A DNA stretch of 64,000 bases from Grifola frondosa. Its lineage: Eukaryota > Basidiomycota > Agaricomycetes > Polyporales > Grifolaceae. The stretch is from NCBI GenBank assembly GCA_001683735.1, contig LUGG01000044.1, forward strand, positions 1 to 64,000, written 5' to 3'. Made by a program: the position numbers and the translations under genes. Under the pieces are notes generated by a model that did not search any database, had not been told where the DNA came from, and saw only the letters and a program-made list of their open reading frames with translations. Positions 22,890 to 36,008 of the stretch are shown piece by piece. How positions within the stretch are numbered: position 1 is the first letter of the stretch; each line of letters begins with the position of its first letter.

Positions 22890-23254
22890 TCGTGACCCGC
22901 TTTATAGTGACTGACCCATACGGCACTCGGGCTTCGAGGCGCATGTGCCGCGCAGTGCGCACGGCGCTCGAGTTCGCGGAGTACTTCAAGCAATCGGACG
23001 TTGTGCGGCTGAACTGCAAGGAGATGGACCCATACATGGAAGAGATCATGGGGAAGCTGGCACGTGCGCACGAGTTTAAGAGCATGAAGGCGAAGCATAT
23101 GAAGCACTCGAACAAGAAGAGCCCGTTCATCTTGTCGATAGCAGGGGCGCGAAGCTGCGCACATCGGAGTCCAGCGCACTACCCGTGTCGAGCCTTGACG
23201 AGTGATCGCGCCCCGTCGTGCGCGCAATTAACCTGGTGTCAAGCATGCTCGTAG
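22890..23254 (+). pseudogene. Unassigned gene fragment in element A
   Basis: An open frame gives VTDPYGTRASRRMCRAVRTA, EYFKQSDVVRLNCKEMDPYM and EEIMGKLARAHEFKSMKAKH. It has normal, protein-like composition and is preceded by a plausible acceptor, but I do not recognise it. The frame decays after about 23,130. Likely a third captured gene piece. Confidence 0.35.
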
Positions 23255-23429
23255 ATGCATGCAACTGCTCAATCACATCGCGCTCGGTGCGTACTTCCCA
23301 AGGACGAGTGTGACCGCATGCAAGGACTACTTATATCATACATTACCTACATTTTGATTTGTAACTTGCGAAGATGAATAAAATATATTGTTGAAGGAAG
23401 CAATATTGGAAGACCGGACTAATATCCGG

Positions 23430-24180
23430 TAACGCCGGGCCAGGTACTGCCAGATAGGCACCGAGTCGTCTGATACTATCAGTGGCCCTGCAATGCACTC
23501 CGGACAGTAATGCACTTTTTCAAATATCTTCCTCAGATCTCACTCAATTGGCCTGAAAAAACTTGTATTCTATGTATATATTGAGTTGCTACATACATCC
23601 AAATTTTATTTTATATAAAATGCAACAAGTCGAATTGTATAAGGGAATCATTGTGATCTTGCCATTTTCTCGACTGATCGGGCCTCGGCCCATATCACCA
23701 TACTCCCTGAATCTAAAAATTATACACTATGTTTAGACAGTATCTACGAGCCTCTGACAAATTTACGAGTTGAAACATTGAAGACTGAGCCCAGAGAGCA
23801 TGAACAAGCCGAAAGCGTGACAAAATGTGCTATGTCGTTACCGCTTTAGGATGCGACTGCTGTGCCATCACCCAATCAAAAACGGTTGCGCGCGCTGATA
23901 TCGTGACGATTGCGTGACGACCCTCGGAGAAAAGTTGCACTTCTGTCGCGGTCCTTGTTTGCTCTCTAGGTATACCACATCTCAATGGTTTGACATCAAA
24001 AAAAGTGAAAATAATAGCTAAGGTATCTGTGCTTCTGATGAAAAAAAGTCCGAGAGATTTGGTTTGGCATATATTGAGCTAGAGGTCGCACATCAAAAAA
24101 AGTGCATTACTGGGCCACTGATAGTAGGATAGCTGGCCTGGCCCGATATGTATGGGTGCCTGGCCCTATCCTATCAGATG
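23430..24180. repeat. Foldback/MITE-like inverted repeat
   Basis: ACTATCAGTGGCCC (23476-23489) followed by AGTAATGCACTTTTT (23507-23521) is matched in inverse by AAAAAGTGCATTACT directly joined to GGGCCACTGATAGT (24097-24125). The left arm has a 17-bp insertion between the two blocks. Weaker inverse matches (GGGCCAGG, GATAGG) extend outward. The AT-rich centre has no gene, but repeats ACATCAAAAAAAGTG twice. It forms most of the right part of element A. Confidence 0.7.
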
Positions 24181-24378
24181 AATAGTGACGACTTGGACGA
24201 ACCGGCCTCCGGTTGCAGGCCTCCGGCACATGGTGCACGGTCTGGCACTGTCTGGCGACTCTTGCCAAGCGGCAAGTGTGCATTGCCGGGTCAGGTAAGA
24301 AAATATATTTAGTGCACCGGATTGGGGCCGGTGCACGCTCATGTACGGCCTGCTCGGCTTCCGGAGTTTTTGCTGATG

Positions 24379-24850
24379 ATGAGGACATACGGCCGCTTAC
24401 GGCGATGCTACGGGTCCTAACTTCGCCGTGAGATGAAAGCAGTCAGACACGGTGAATTCGATAGCAAGCATGCACAGGTTCTAGACACGAATCAAGACAG
24501 TTATCTTAATTATTATCGTGAAAAGCTGATGCTGATGCTGAACAGGCAGAAAATCCTTCACGTTTGCGCGGCTAGTAACGTTGAACACGTGATGAGCGTT
24601 GTGTATAATTTTGAACTTGAAGGTCGTCACTCTTCGGGCGGGATATAAATGCATTTTTGAAGAGCACTGTCGTTATCTGAATCCCGTTAAATATGCTCTT
24701 GGGGAGGCCCTCCTTAGGAGGGCCACATCTGGTGGGGCGACTTCTGGATCAACTAAGCAAATTCGGCGACAAGTTTTAGCGCAAGTTGGAACTAGTAGAT
24801 CTCATTTATATTAGCGTGGAGAATGCAGCTATGTAGTGGCAGGAAAATAT
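24379..24850. other. Gap between element A and the dead laccase
   Basis: A 71-codon frame at 24433-24648 (YLNYYREKLMLMLNRQ) has no recognisable family. Nothing else seen. Confidence 0.4.
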
Positions 24851-27186
24851 TCAAATGTGCACGGAGTTTGCAACGACTGACAAGCTACTATGAAATACAC
24901 TGCAGAAAGGAATTCGATTAGGAGAAGGCAGAGTCCAGACGATGAGAACCGCGACAAAGAGGCTTCCAACAGCGACAACACACTCAATGATCGAGGCATC
25001 CAAGGCATCATAAGTCGGGCAGAGATCGCTCCATGCATCTGTAAGTACAGTGTGAGCTGAATGAATAGAGATAAATGAGAAGAGACTAACCCGACACAGT
25101 GTTCGCAGTTGCAATGTCTGCAGTATCTTCAGCAAAAACGATTGCAAAGCCAGCTTGGAGTGGAGATCGATGTGGCAATGGAGGAACCACGGGCCGGGGT
25201 TATCCGTCTGATGCACAACATCGAAACGATGAGTGGGAAACACAACATGTGACTAGTGAGAGTATATCGCACCGTGAATCGGATAGTGACGTTGTCGCCG
25301 GCAACACCAGTGCTGACGGTATCGCGCTGTACTGGGTTATCGTAGTTATAGGTGTCGCTGCCTGCGACTCGAACAACAGAGAACGTATGCTATGGATACC
25401 ATGTGATTAGAAGATAGTGAAAGAGCATACATATACTTTACTCACGCCGTGCAGATGGAAGGGGTGAGGAGTGCCGGGGGCATTGGCGGTACCAGGCATG
25501 GATATCTCGATGGTGGAGTTGGAAGGGAGTGTATAGACACTTCCATTGGAAGGAGGTCCTGAGCAGTCTGAGCCCACTGAGAATCTGAAGCAAGACAGGG
25601 ACGGTGGGAGGTGTGAAGGTTGCGTCATTAATGAAGAAATTGGAACCATTCTAGATAAATCGTGTTCATGAGTCCCGACAATGACCAAGAGGAGACAGCC
25701 ACGTACAAAGTTGAAGTCAAGGTTTAATGCGTAATCGACACCGCCAACGACTGCCTCACCAGGCTGTAAAAACCAACAGAATGAGTAGCGTTGGTGGCGT
25801 TTGAGAGAAAGGTACACACAGCTGTGGCGTTCACGAGAGGTACCAAGTCCGCCTCATTCAATGCAGCGACGCTCGTCGTCTGGTTACTCGTAGGGTCCAT
25901 CCTCTGCGCCGGAGTAACGCAGGATGGCTGAATTAATGCCGTTATCAAATCCGGTATTTCCGACATTTGGGTCCGCGCGAATCCAGTAGTTTGTCGACCG
26001 TCTGATTTGCAGTAAGCTGATTGATGATCCACCCGTCAGAATATGCCTATACTGAAATTGATAACTGTACGCACTATAAAGAATACCGCTGTCCAGCAAA
26101 AATTTGGAGCGAGTCTACATCCAGCGGCTCGTGATTCACTCCGTCAACCTCGATGATGGTCATGTTATGACTGTCAATAGAGAATGTGAAGTTCGGGTCG
26201 CAAGACATAGAAATAAGACGGATTCGATAACTACATAGAGGTCAGTGTCACGAAGGCAATTAAAGAGGGAAACCAACCGTTTTCCTTGCTCGACACTGAT
26301 CACCGTCAGATTGGTGGTGTCCCCATCAACGGCACGGCCAAGCCCATTGATGAGTATGGAGTCGGGTCCAGCTCTTGAGAAAGTACGTCAGCATGGAAAA
26401 TACATAGAGCAATCTGTGCATACGGGAATGCAGCACCCAGCCTCGCAGCAATGTGATACCAGTCTGCCAATGTGATAACCGTCGTATCTAAAGCAAAAAT
26501 AAGTCACGGCCCGCCTCCACAATTGGATAATGCTCACCGTCGTCCACATCGTACAGGTCTGCGTACGGATCGTTAGGATCGTACACTACTAAAGGGCGCG
26601 CAGACCATCACAATATTGTGTGGAGAGATGGCTGTGGTACCAAAATGTGCCTGTTTGTCTTTTATCAGCTGCACATCCGTGAGATGAAAAGAGTTTTATA
26701 TCATACCGGCTTGATCAGGCACATCGAAATCATACAAGAATGAATTCCCGGAGGCGATAGGACATTGAGTCACGAAGGCTGGACCATCCGCCCAATTTGT
26801 TCCCTTTTGAAAGAGCCATGCCAATGCTAACGGAGAACAAGAAGATAAGCATGTGAGAACGAACGAATGAGTCGTCAACTCACAATGGTTGTGGTTTTCA
26901 ACATAGTAGCATTGGTAAGGTCATCGATGACGTTAATTTGGAAATTATCGCCCTATTCGTTGTGCAACATCAATACTTGAAGTTAAGATGTGCCAACATA
27001 CTCACCATGTTGCCCGTAATGAGAGGCCAGGGAAAACACTGTTTGTCAAAACCGCGGCGCGAGTGTAACCGTCGGGGCAATATCACCATCGGAAATGGTC
27101 AAGTTGGTGACTGGTCCGATTGCGGCCAGCGCACGAAGAGGCAGGCTGAGTGAAACGAGAATCGACAGTGCGCGAAATGCAGCCAT
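24851..27186 (-). pseudogene. Laccase (multicopper oxidase), pseudogene
   Basis: The start at 27186 gives a signal peptide (MAAFRALSILVSLSLPLRALA) followed by AIGPVTNLTISDGDIAP. Copper-ligand blocks are readable: [39 protein letters not shown] and FLHCHIDLH. Laccases are secreted and oxidise phenols with O2. Several indels break the frame: two in exon 1 (after DIAP and near FPGPLITG), one after STQYCDGLR giving tandem TAG TAG, and one directly after HCHIDLH. Beyond the usual C-terminal YDALDA the frame continues through a hydrophobic stretch (VVAVGSLFVAVLIVW), which laccases normally lack. A TATATAAA box is at 27273-27280. Confidence 0.85.
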
Positions 27187-28749
27187 ATCGAACATATGAT
27201 GTGGGAATGTGTCAGTAGAGAAGGTGCTGAAAAGTCGTCTGATATGCTGCTCCCCATGGAATGGCTAAGGCCTTTATATAACGACGGGAAGGCAGAGAGA
27301 CGATTCGGGACTGTGAAGTATGTGTCTGGACGAAAACCCAAATTTAGATACTCATACATTGTAAGTATCTACGTGGAAATGATGTTGAACTGAGAGCAAT
27401 CGTAGATGGAGCTTGGTTGCCTTCTTCGCTCGGCAAACTTGCAGCTTTGCCGCAGTCGCGTAAAAAATGCCCGAAAATTCGGGCACTATAGCAGGTGTAT
27501 GGTTGGCTTGAATCTTGACATATACCGCTGATGTCTTTTAGTTTGAATTAGATGCAGGTTGAACGAAAGGGCTAACCTTGTATGCTGTATTGCTGGATGC
27601 TTTCAGTAAGAAAGTCGACCTTGAAACTCGTACTAGCATATTCCAATACGACAGACATTCAACGGCAGCGTATCGAAGTTGCTGCGATCAGACGTGATGC
27701 AAATCTGGAATTGAATGGCGATGGATTGAAAGAACTGCGGGATGGTTCACAGCCATCGGACAGTCGAATGCCTCCGGTGATTTTGAAAACGCGGTTTAAG
27801 AATCCTCAAACAGAGCTCCAGATGGTTAAGTGGGTGCTTCAAGTTTAGCTGAGTGCTGAGTGGCAGAATAACAATATATTGGCTTGAATGCCCTGAAGCA
27901 TATGAAATCAATGTTGAAGTTGGATCACCCTTTGGCATCTATGCGGCCAGTACTTAAAACGTGACCGTGTTGGCAGCTTCGGCGCTTGCCGATCGGCAAT
28001 AGGTGTTCAGTGCGCCACAACTGCAAGCGCTATTTGCGCGACCATCGTCTGCTGCGGGTCCGACAAGCTGTGGCACAGCCCATCCATGCCGACAGGTTCT
28101 GGGGAGGAACTCGGTATGTTCTTGTACCTTTTGAACGCAAATTGCGCTCAACTGTGCGTCCGTCTATCGTACCGAGCCATCGGAATGTACTTCACCAATG
28201 ATAAGATCAACCAGTTGTCTCATCAGCGTACTTCAGTACTCGACATATGAAAGATATAGACATCTCCTCAGTTTTGACTGTGGAACTAACCATCTCAAAG
28301 TGTTCCGATCTATGTCTACATCGTAGCGGCGTAGAGGCCTCTATAGGCTCAAACTTAGTAAGTCCTAGGTCTATGGCCTTGAGCGATGTTCGGATTCGTC
28401 AATAGCTTACCCTCCGCAGTCATCTGCACAGTTCGCTTCTCAATACCCAATCAAGAGAGAAGATCTATGTAGCGCGATGGTGGGCATTCCTACGACTAAT
28501 CGGGCTGGTGAGTGCTTGGCAGCACTGACAAAACATGACGGAAGCGCCCCGTATAAACTCTGCTGCGGTAGAAGCGACGATCGGAAGTGAGCATCATGCG
28601 CTGATTTTGCCCTATAACCCATGCCATTTCTTTTCCGTATACTGACATGCAGCTGTATAAGACAAGAGGATTTTGCATACGAATGTCAAAGTTTCTCCCT
28701 TGTTGATCTTGTGTTCTTTGATATACCGCTACCACCCACTCTGTTCATC
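27187..28749. other. Intergenic stretch
   Basis: It contains the TATA box and upstream region of the dead laccase. A Cys-containing open stretch near 27,960-28,150 on either strand has no recognisable family and is interrupted. Nothing else seen. Confidence 0.4.
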
Positions 28750-29081
28750 ATGCTCTTCAAGCCCTTGTTCGCGCTCGTCAGCGTCGCTGCTGTTACCTTT
28801 GCAGCTGTGTGTAGCACCCGCATAACTTTTGCTTCAATGCCGTGAAGCTGATGCTCTCGTGTGCGTTAGCCTCAGGCTGCCACCAGTCCTCCCGTCTCCA
28901 CGTTCACGGCAACGCGGATACTCCAGAGTTTCCAAACGGGTCAGTGTAGGCGTACTGTTTGTTTAAACTACTCACCATTGATCATGTAGTGTCCCCGTTC
29001 GTTACGACGCTCACTTCGGAGGTGACCTGGACAGTGACGATGACGACGGCGAGCGCTTTCACATCCGCTACGGCTGCTTAG
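28750..29081 (+). CDS. Possible small secreted Ser/Thr-rich protein, 72 aa
   Basis: Three exons (28750-28806, 28870-28939, 28990-29081) join in frame across two GT-AG introns of 63 and 50 nt. The first exon is a signal peptide (MLFKPLFALVSVAAVTFAA). The mature part is Ser/Thr-rich (SPPVSTFTATRILQS, VTTLTSEVTWTVTMTTASAF) and ends at TAG 29079-29081. There are no cysteines and I know no homologue. Clean splicing of short exons and a signal peptide support a real gene, but its small size means chance cannot be excluded. Confidence 0.45.
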
Positions 29082-29767
29082 AAGTGTTGGAGCACCTCAA
29101 ATTGTAGGAATATGAGGTACTATACTACCTATTCTTCCTTGACCTGTCAATACTTACTGAGATCCACATAGGCTGAGCCTTGAAGTGATGTGTTTGAGTT
29201 GCTTACCCTGTTGTTTTGTTCGATTACGAAGTCGTTAATTGTCGTGGTATATCTGTCTGTTTGGAGAAAGACATTCATTGAAGCTTTGTTACACAGCAAA
29301 GCCTCGCGATCCGATGCTTTCTAAGAATCCGTGCTTGACAATCAGACTTGTTTTGTTTTATCTACGTGATCCAATAGGCTGGAGGTCATTGAGACTCGTC
29401 ATACAATGTGCGGTACGCCACCAGCTATGATTGAAGTATCGCGTCTTTGATCTACCTTTGATCTTGGGGCCTTTGTGGATATTAGAATGCACACGTGCGC
29501 AAGAGTCTTTGTTTTTTTTACATAAGTGTTCGTGAAAGCTAGCAATTCAATCGGTTCATAGGAGCATGTTGGCCTATGGCATGAGACAGGGTAGACAAAG
29601 GCCTTCGATCATATCTATCGTATATAAGCGACTTGGCCTCCGCAGCTAATTCTACAGGTCCGCTCTGATATTCGCAAGATCTGGACATCTTGGGTATGCA
29701 TATCATACACCTTTATTGCGATATCGGTGCACGATTACTCACCCAGCATTAGATATCCTCATAATTC
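29082..29767. other. Intergenic stretch
   Basis: No gene seen. A GATATAC/TATATAAG-type sequence near 29,620 could serve the downstream F-box gene. Confidence 0.4.
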
Positions 29768-30404
29768 ATGGTGACACTCGATGTACTCGAGCAGCGTCTA
29801 CCCCAAATCAGTGCCAACTTTACAATAATTGGTTCGAAATCTTCACCACACGACATTCGCTCCCAACTCCATGCTGGCGTACAAGACTACCGTCAACTCG
29901 TGAACGAGGTCCTCACCCAAATAGCATGATTGCACGCGTTTCGCAACACCTTAGCGCCTCTTCACCGTCTTGTGGACGAACTGCTATCGGAAATATTCCT
30001 CCACCTCCTGCAAGCTCCCCATACAAATTCTGATCTCATTTCTGTCACCCACGTCTGCCGTCGCTGGCGCGCTGCTGCCATCCGCGACCCGAACTTGTGG
30101 ACCTTGATTTCTCTCAACAATCCCACCGCAGCTGCAGAATTCTTTCGTCGCTCAGGTTCCATGCGGTTGCGCGTGTCCCTCACAGATTATATCTCCCCAT
30201 ATCCGACATTGTTTCTATAGTGGCGCCGCATACACATCGCATTCGTACATCAGCAAAAACTCGCCCCGCAGGTACCCAATGTAGGCGCCTGCAAGATACC
30301 GCATGTGGGCAAGAGGCTACAAGCGGCTACAAGAGGCTATCAGACGCCAGCATATGGCCGGAGGCTGCCAGAGGTTGCACGCGTCCAGTGCGGCCATTAT
30401 AATC

Positions 30405-30665
30405 ACAGTAGATACATTACCATAACTTATATGTATATTTTATTCTAAAAGTGTGAATGGGAATAGCACAGCCCCAATATTTTTTGCTGCAAAGATGCGC
30501 CAGTTCCATCCTGTTTGCCAAATCGGGGCATGGACCTTCCCGAATTCGGTGATTACCTTCTCTTATGAGCGACGGTTTCTTCTCTTGCGCTTTCTCTTTG
30601 ACGTCACACTCTCTTTCGATCTTGGGAGTCACTGTAAGTTGTATAAAAGGCATCTCTTTCAGGAT
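30405..30665 (+). promoter_or_regulatory. Promoter-like module shared with element A, copy in B
   Basis: It contains AAATCGGGGcATGGACCTTC, a perfect CRE palindrome TGACGTCA at 30599-30606, and a TATAAAAG box at 30642-30649, about 150 bp before the glycogen synthase ATG. The CRE-to-TATA spacing equals that in element A. Confidence 0.65.
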
Positions 30666-30791
30666 GCGCATACATCGACCCATCCCCCACTCTTCTCCCG
30701 TCTCCAATCGCCACCACATGCAGTCTCGCGCCTTCTTTCTAAGACTATTCTCGTATCTCGTTCCCCGAGCTCACTATCCGACTCCTTCCCT

Positions 30792-32590
<1,799 letters not shown>

Positions 32591-32718
32591 ACAGTTCTTC
32601 AATTCCTCTGCGGGGCTCTCGGAACAAGCGACTATTGCAGATAGTGTATTTAAGTGCAATACAATATTAATGTTTTGAAGTTGAATTCAAAATTAGTAAC
32701 CTAAATAAGATGAGACAA

Positions 32719-32786
32719 GAGATTACCAGTGCACCATCTTGTCAGTAGTGCTCATCTTGTCAGAGACTGTATGCACTTGTAATCTC
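32719..32786. repeat. Hairpin near the right end of element B
   Basis: GAGATTACCAGTGCA (32719-32733) pairs with TGCACTTGTAATCTC (32772-32786) with one mismatch; the loop contains two CATCTTGTCAG copies. Confidence 0.7.
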
Positions 32787-33396
32787 TGGCCGGGAGTACA
32801 CCTAACCCTGGCATGCTCCGGTAGGATCGGCATTCTGGCCAATGCTCAAGGGTCCCGTATATTTCCTGGCAGGTAAGATAAATCTGGTATTATCTTATTT
32901 TACATTATATTATATTTTAATCTCTGGTACGCTAGGGGGATTTTGCTGATGTACCTTCTAGTATGCACAGATCTTCATCCGCAGTGACTTGAAATACCTT
33001 ATCCTCAGGCTCAGGCTATCTGCGCCTCACTTGGACGAGTTGACCCTTCGTTTCTCTGGAGTGCCACCGATGGAGTCTGCTGATACAGCCGCGATGCCGG
33101 TGGAGGGACCGGGTATCTTCAGTGGATATATGCCAGCATTGCGGTCGCTGACCATCCATCACGTCTCCCTTCCCCGTTTGGTTGATGTCGTGAATGGCCT
33201 CGTCAATTTCGAGCTCGTCTCACAACATGGGCAGCCATCCATATCAGACCTGTTTACGATGCTCGAACAATGCCCAAAGCTAGAGTCATTGGTCCTCGCC
33301 GATTGCAATTGGCAAGGGCTATATTATGATCTACCCGAACGTCGAGTACATCTCTCTCGCCTCACAAAGCTGCAAATTCTGGATATTTCGCCTCAC

Positions 33397-34706
33397 ATTA
33401 CCGCGTCCATTCTTGCACACCTCGTGCTTCCCAGAAAAACCAATATAGGCTTGGTAATAGGATGTGGGACGATCAGATGACTGGGTTCCCCATGATCCCA
33501 CAGGACTGCGATTCGCTGCCAAGCTTAGCTGGATTACGCGTAGTTCATTTCATCTCTGACGACATAAACGTGCTCACAACCATCTATGCCTATCATGATC
33601 CCGCTAAGACGTTCGGCGAACCTCCATTGCTCCTCGAGCTATGCAATCTTGTCGAGCGAGCCGCCATCGTAAGTCTTGCGTCCGCCTTCGACGTCTCGGC
33701 ACTCGAACTTCTGGTTCTGGTCAACGTTAAAGATGATCAGCTGGAGGAAGGAGTTTGGCTAGAAGCACTGGCGGAGATGAAGAACCCGAAGACGCTACGG
33801 ATCATGAATATGGGCCCTGAATCTCTGCTTGAGTTGCTCATTGTACTACAACATGTGTCGAAACCGGAGTCCGTCTGTCCACCCCTGACCAGCATTGAGT
33901 TATATGATGTTCCGTACGACGAGGAGATCGAATCGGCGTTGGCGGACTGCGCGCGGTCGCGATATCCGGGAAATGTGATGTTCAGCATCGAGTTGATCAA
34001 CGCGAGAGGATGGGTAGACTCTGGAGAGCTGAAGGAAATAAAATGGCTGGGCATCAATGTTTCGGTCAATGAATGATGGTATTAGATACCTTACAATGCT
34101 ATTACTCTATTTGAGGCTTGCACATCAATTGCGCTCACGATTTCGGAATGAGCAGCGATCTGAACAATGGCAGCGGCCGCACACTCAAAGTCATGGGGAA
34201 ACCAGTGAGGCGATATCGTGCGCACCATCTTGCGATATTATGCAGAAAATCCAGCGATGTCCGCCAAGACTTTATTCATGCGACGATCGGACTTACTGAC
34301 AAGTGTGGCATGAGAAGTATTAACCACAAGATTATGCTTCTAGAGCTTCATCAACGAAGGGGTGCCTTCCTTGCTCGAAAGGCAAAGTCCGAAGAGAATT
34401 GGCTTGCGAAATTCGTCATACCGGGAGTAAGGCAACAGTCACGAGAATAGACCGTGAGTTCATATTACAGCGAAAGTGAGCAAGTGTGGATATCGGCTGA
34501 TATGAACAACTCACGACCGTGCGCATTGGAGCGAATTGTACGAAGCCGCAGACGGAAAAAATGGACCACGGACTGCTTTGGAAAGGCACAGATTCATACG
34601 TAGTCTATGTCATATGACTACAATAGACAGTTCTTGTGAGACGCAAACCGTAATTCCACAGTCGGTCCACCATATGGAGACCGACGTCACGCAAGAAGGA
34701 GGACCG
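33397..34706 (+). repeat. Inverted segmental duplication, left copy
   Basis: Matches 62,675-64,000 on the opposite strand at roughly 93 percent by eye, including the F-box C-terminus and ~630 bp of downstream non-coding DNA. The homology ends abruptly after GGAGGACC near 34,706; the other side continues beyond the right edge of the window. Confidence 0.85.
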
Positions 34707-36008
34707 TTTGAGCCCGCATGTGATATGCTTACAGGAATACCTTGAGATCCGAAGTAGAATGGACAGCGGGGACATATTCTCCACGGATTCCACCTACACA
34801 GAGTAACTCGGACCGGGCCATTGATGAACATTGAGATTGTGAGCCGCACAGTAGCCGGAATCAACTTTGGAATGCGGGATAGTTGCTTTCACGACGATTG
34901 AACGTAAAATGTCTGCGATATCGCATCCATTTTCATCGCATGATTCCGAAGCGGCAAACGCAGAGCGCTTGCAATCTTAAAATTCAGGGCCAAAAACTCT
35001 TTGAAGCGAGCCGACAACTTGCAAGCCAGAAAGCAGATGAAATCTAGAAGTGACTAGTCAGCAAATTTGGGGACGTCGACGCAAAACAAGAAGCATGAAA
35101 CAGAGGCCTGGTCCTGTTGCTTCGAGCAACCGCAAAGCCTACAGCTTATCGCCTCCCCCCTCCCCCATCCGTCGAATGATCAGGGTAAGTAATCAGCAGA
35201 TGATTGGATGGAGTTTGGTAGGAATGCATAAAGCATCTGATTTATCGACACACAACCGGGATGAAATGTAAACACGTATATTCAAACTATTCTGGCCATC
35301 CGATGATGCAGACGATGTGCTGAGCTGGCACTAGCATGGAATCATCGATGGCGCGGTGTCTATGCCAGCTGTCTCAACTGGAAATGGGCCACTCTGAGGG
35401 CAAAACATGAAACATACGACAAAAAAGATGAGTTGGGAGCGTGTCATGGCTTCGTAAAGAGCAAATTGAGCCTGAGCGTGTGCCTGATTGGTTCAAGTTG
35501 TGGTGGCGAGTGGAATTCCTTTCGGGCCTCGGCATCATTGATGCATTTGCTCAGGTTTAATGATGGAACATGGTGCAAGAACTGACACAGGAATATCGGG
35601 TCTAGTGCATGCAGATTGACGTCTGTGGTTTGAGCGCCTTTCCAGTAAATTGTGTGATGGCCAGACGAAGACTCGGTATTTTCCATATGTAATTCACGCC
35701 GGCGGGACGTGACGCGTGATGCACGGTCCTCTCGGCCTCTTGTTAATGAGAAGGCAATCGTTCGTCCTCCACAGCCAAGCTTGTCAATGGAGAGTCACAA
35801 AATCAGCCTATACAAATGATCAGTGACCAGTGGTGAGTACTAATATTGTTGCCACGTATGCGTAGCTCTCGCAACTGTCTTCCATAGTGGCAGTAGATAT
35901 CTCACGGCGAATGACAGTTGAACGGACCCGAGAACCATGACTATAAACGATGATATTTAACCTCCGAAAGACCTCACGGTTGCTCCAATAACTTCATAGA
36001 TCTCTGCG
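34077..36008. other. Non-coding stretch between F-box genes
   Basis: The first 630 bp belong to the inverted duplication; 35,181-35,430 is the dispersed repeat. A minus-strand open stretch at 35,444-35,686 (LHALDPIFLCQFLHHVPSL) is not recognised. No other gene seen. Confidence 0.5.
35181..35430 (+). repeat. Dispersed ~250-bp repeat, copy 2
   Basis: Same orientation as 7,441-7,697, sharing AATCAGCAGA, GGATGGAGTTTG, GAGCTGGCACTAGCAT and GAAACATAC blocks in order. Not associated with a gene in either place. Confidence 0.85.

Larger units (their letters stand above)
20424..24378. mobile_element. Non-autonomous relative of element C with captured gene fragments (element A)
   Basis: The left end is CATCAGCAAAAAGTCC and the right end, read inward, is CATCAGCAAAAACTCC. 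AT flanks both sides (20422-20423 and 24379-24380). No transposase is inside. The cargo is a promoter-like module shared with element B, unrecognised Ser/Asp-rich gene pieces, an SDR fragment with introns, an aryl-alcohol dehydrogenase scrap, another unassigned fragment and a foldback sequence. Subterminal GCCAGA/GGCCAG motifs are frequent at both ends. Mobilisation in trans by a Plavaka-type transposase is inferred from the shared ends and 2-bp duplication size. Confidence 0.65.

Noticed and set aside
25128..25142. TTCAGCAAAAACG resembling a left end of the family
   Set aside because: First bases do not match, and it is coding sequence of the dead laccase (AED region).
27960..28150. Cys-containing stretch considered as a hydrophobin or other small secreted protein
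   Set aside because: Cysteine spacing does not fit hydrophobins and stops interrupt the frame.
28750..29081. Cerato-platanin family for the small secreted protein
   Set aside because: Only the signal peptide looks similar; the mature part lacks the family's conserved cysteines and motifs.
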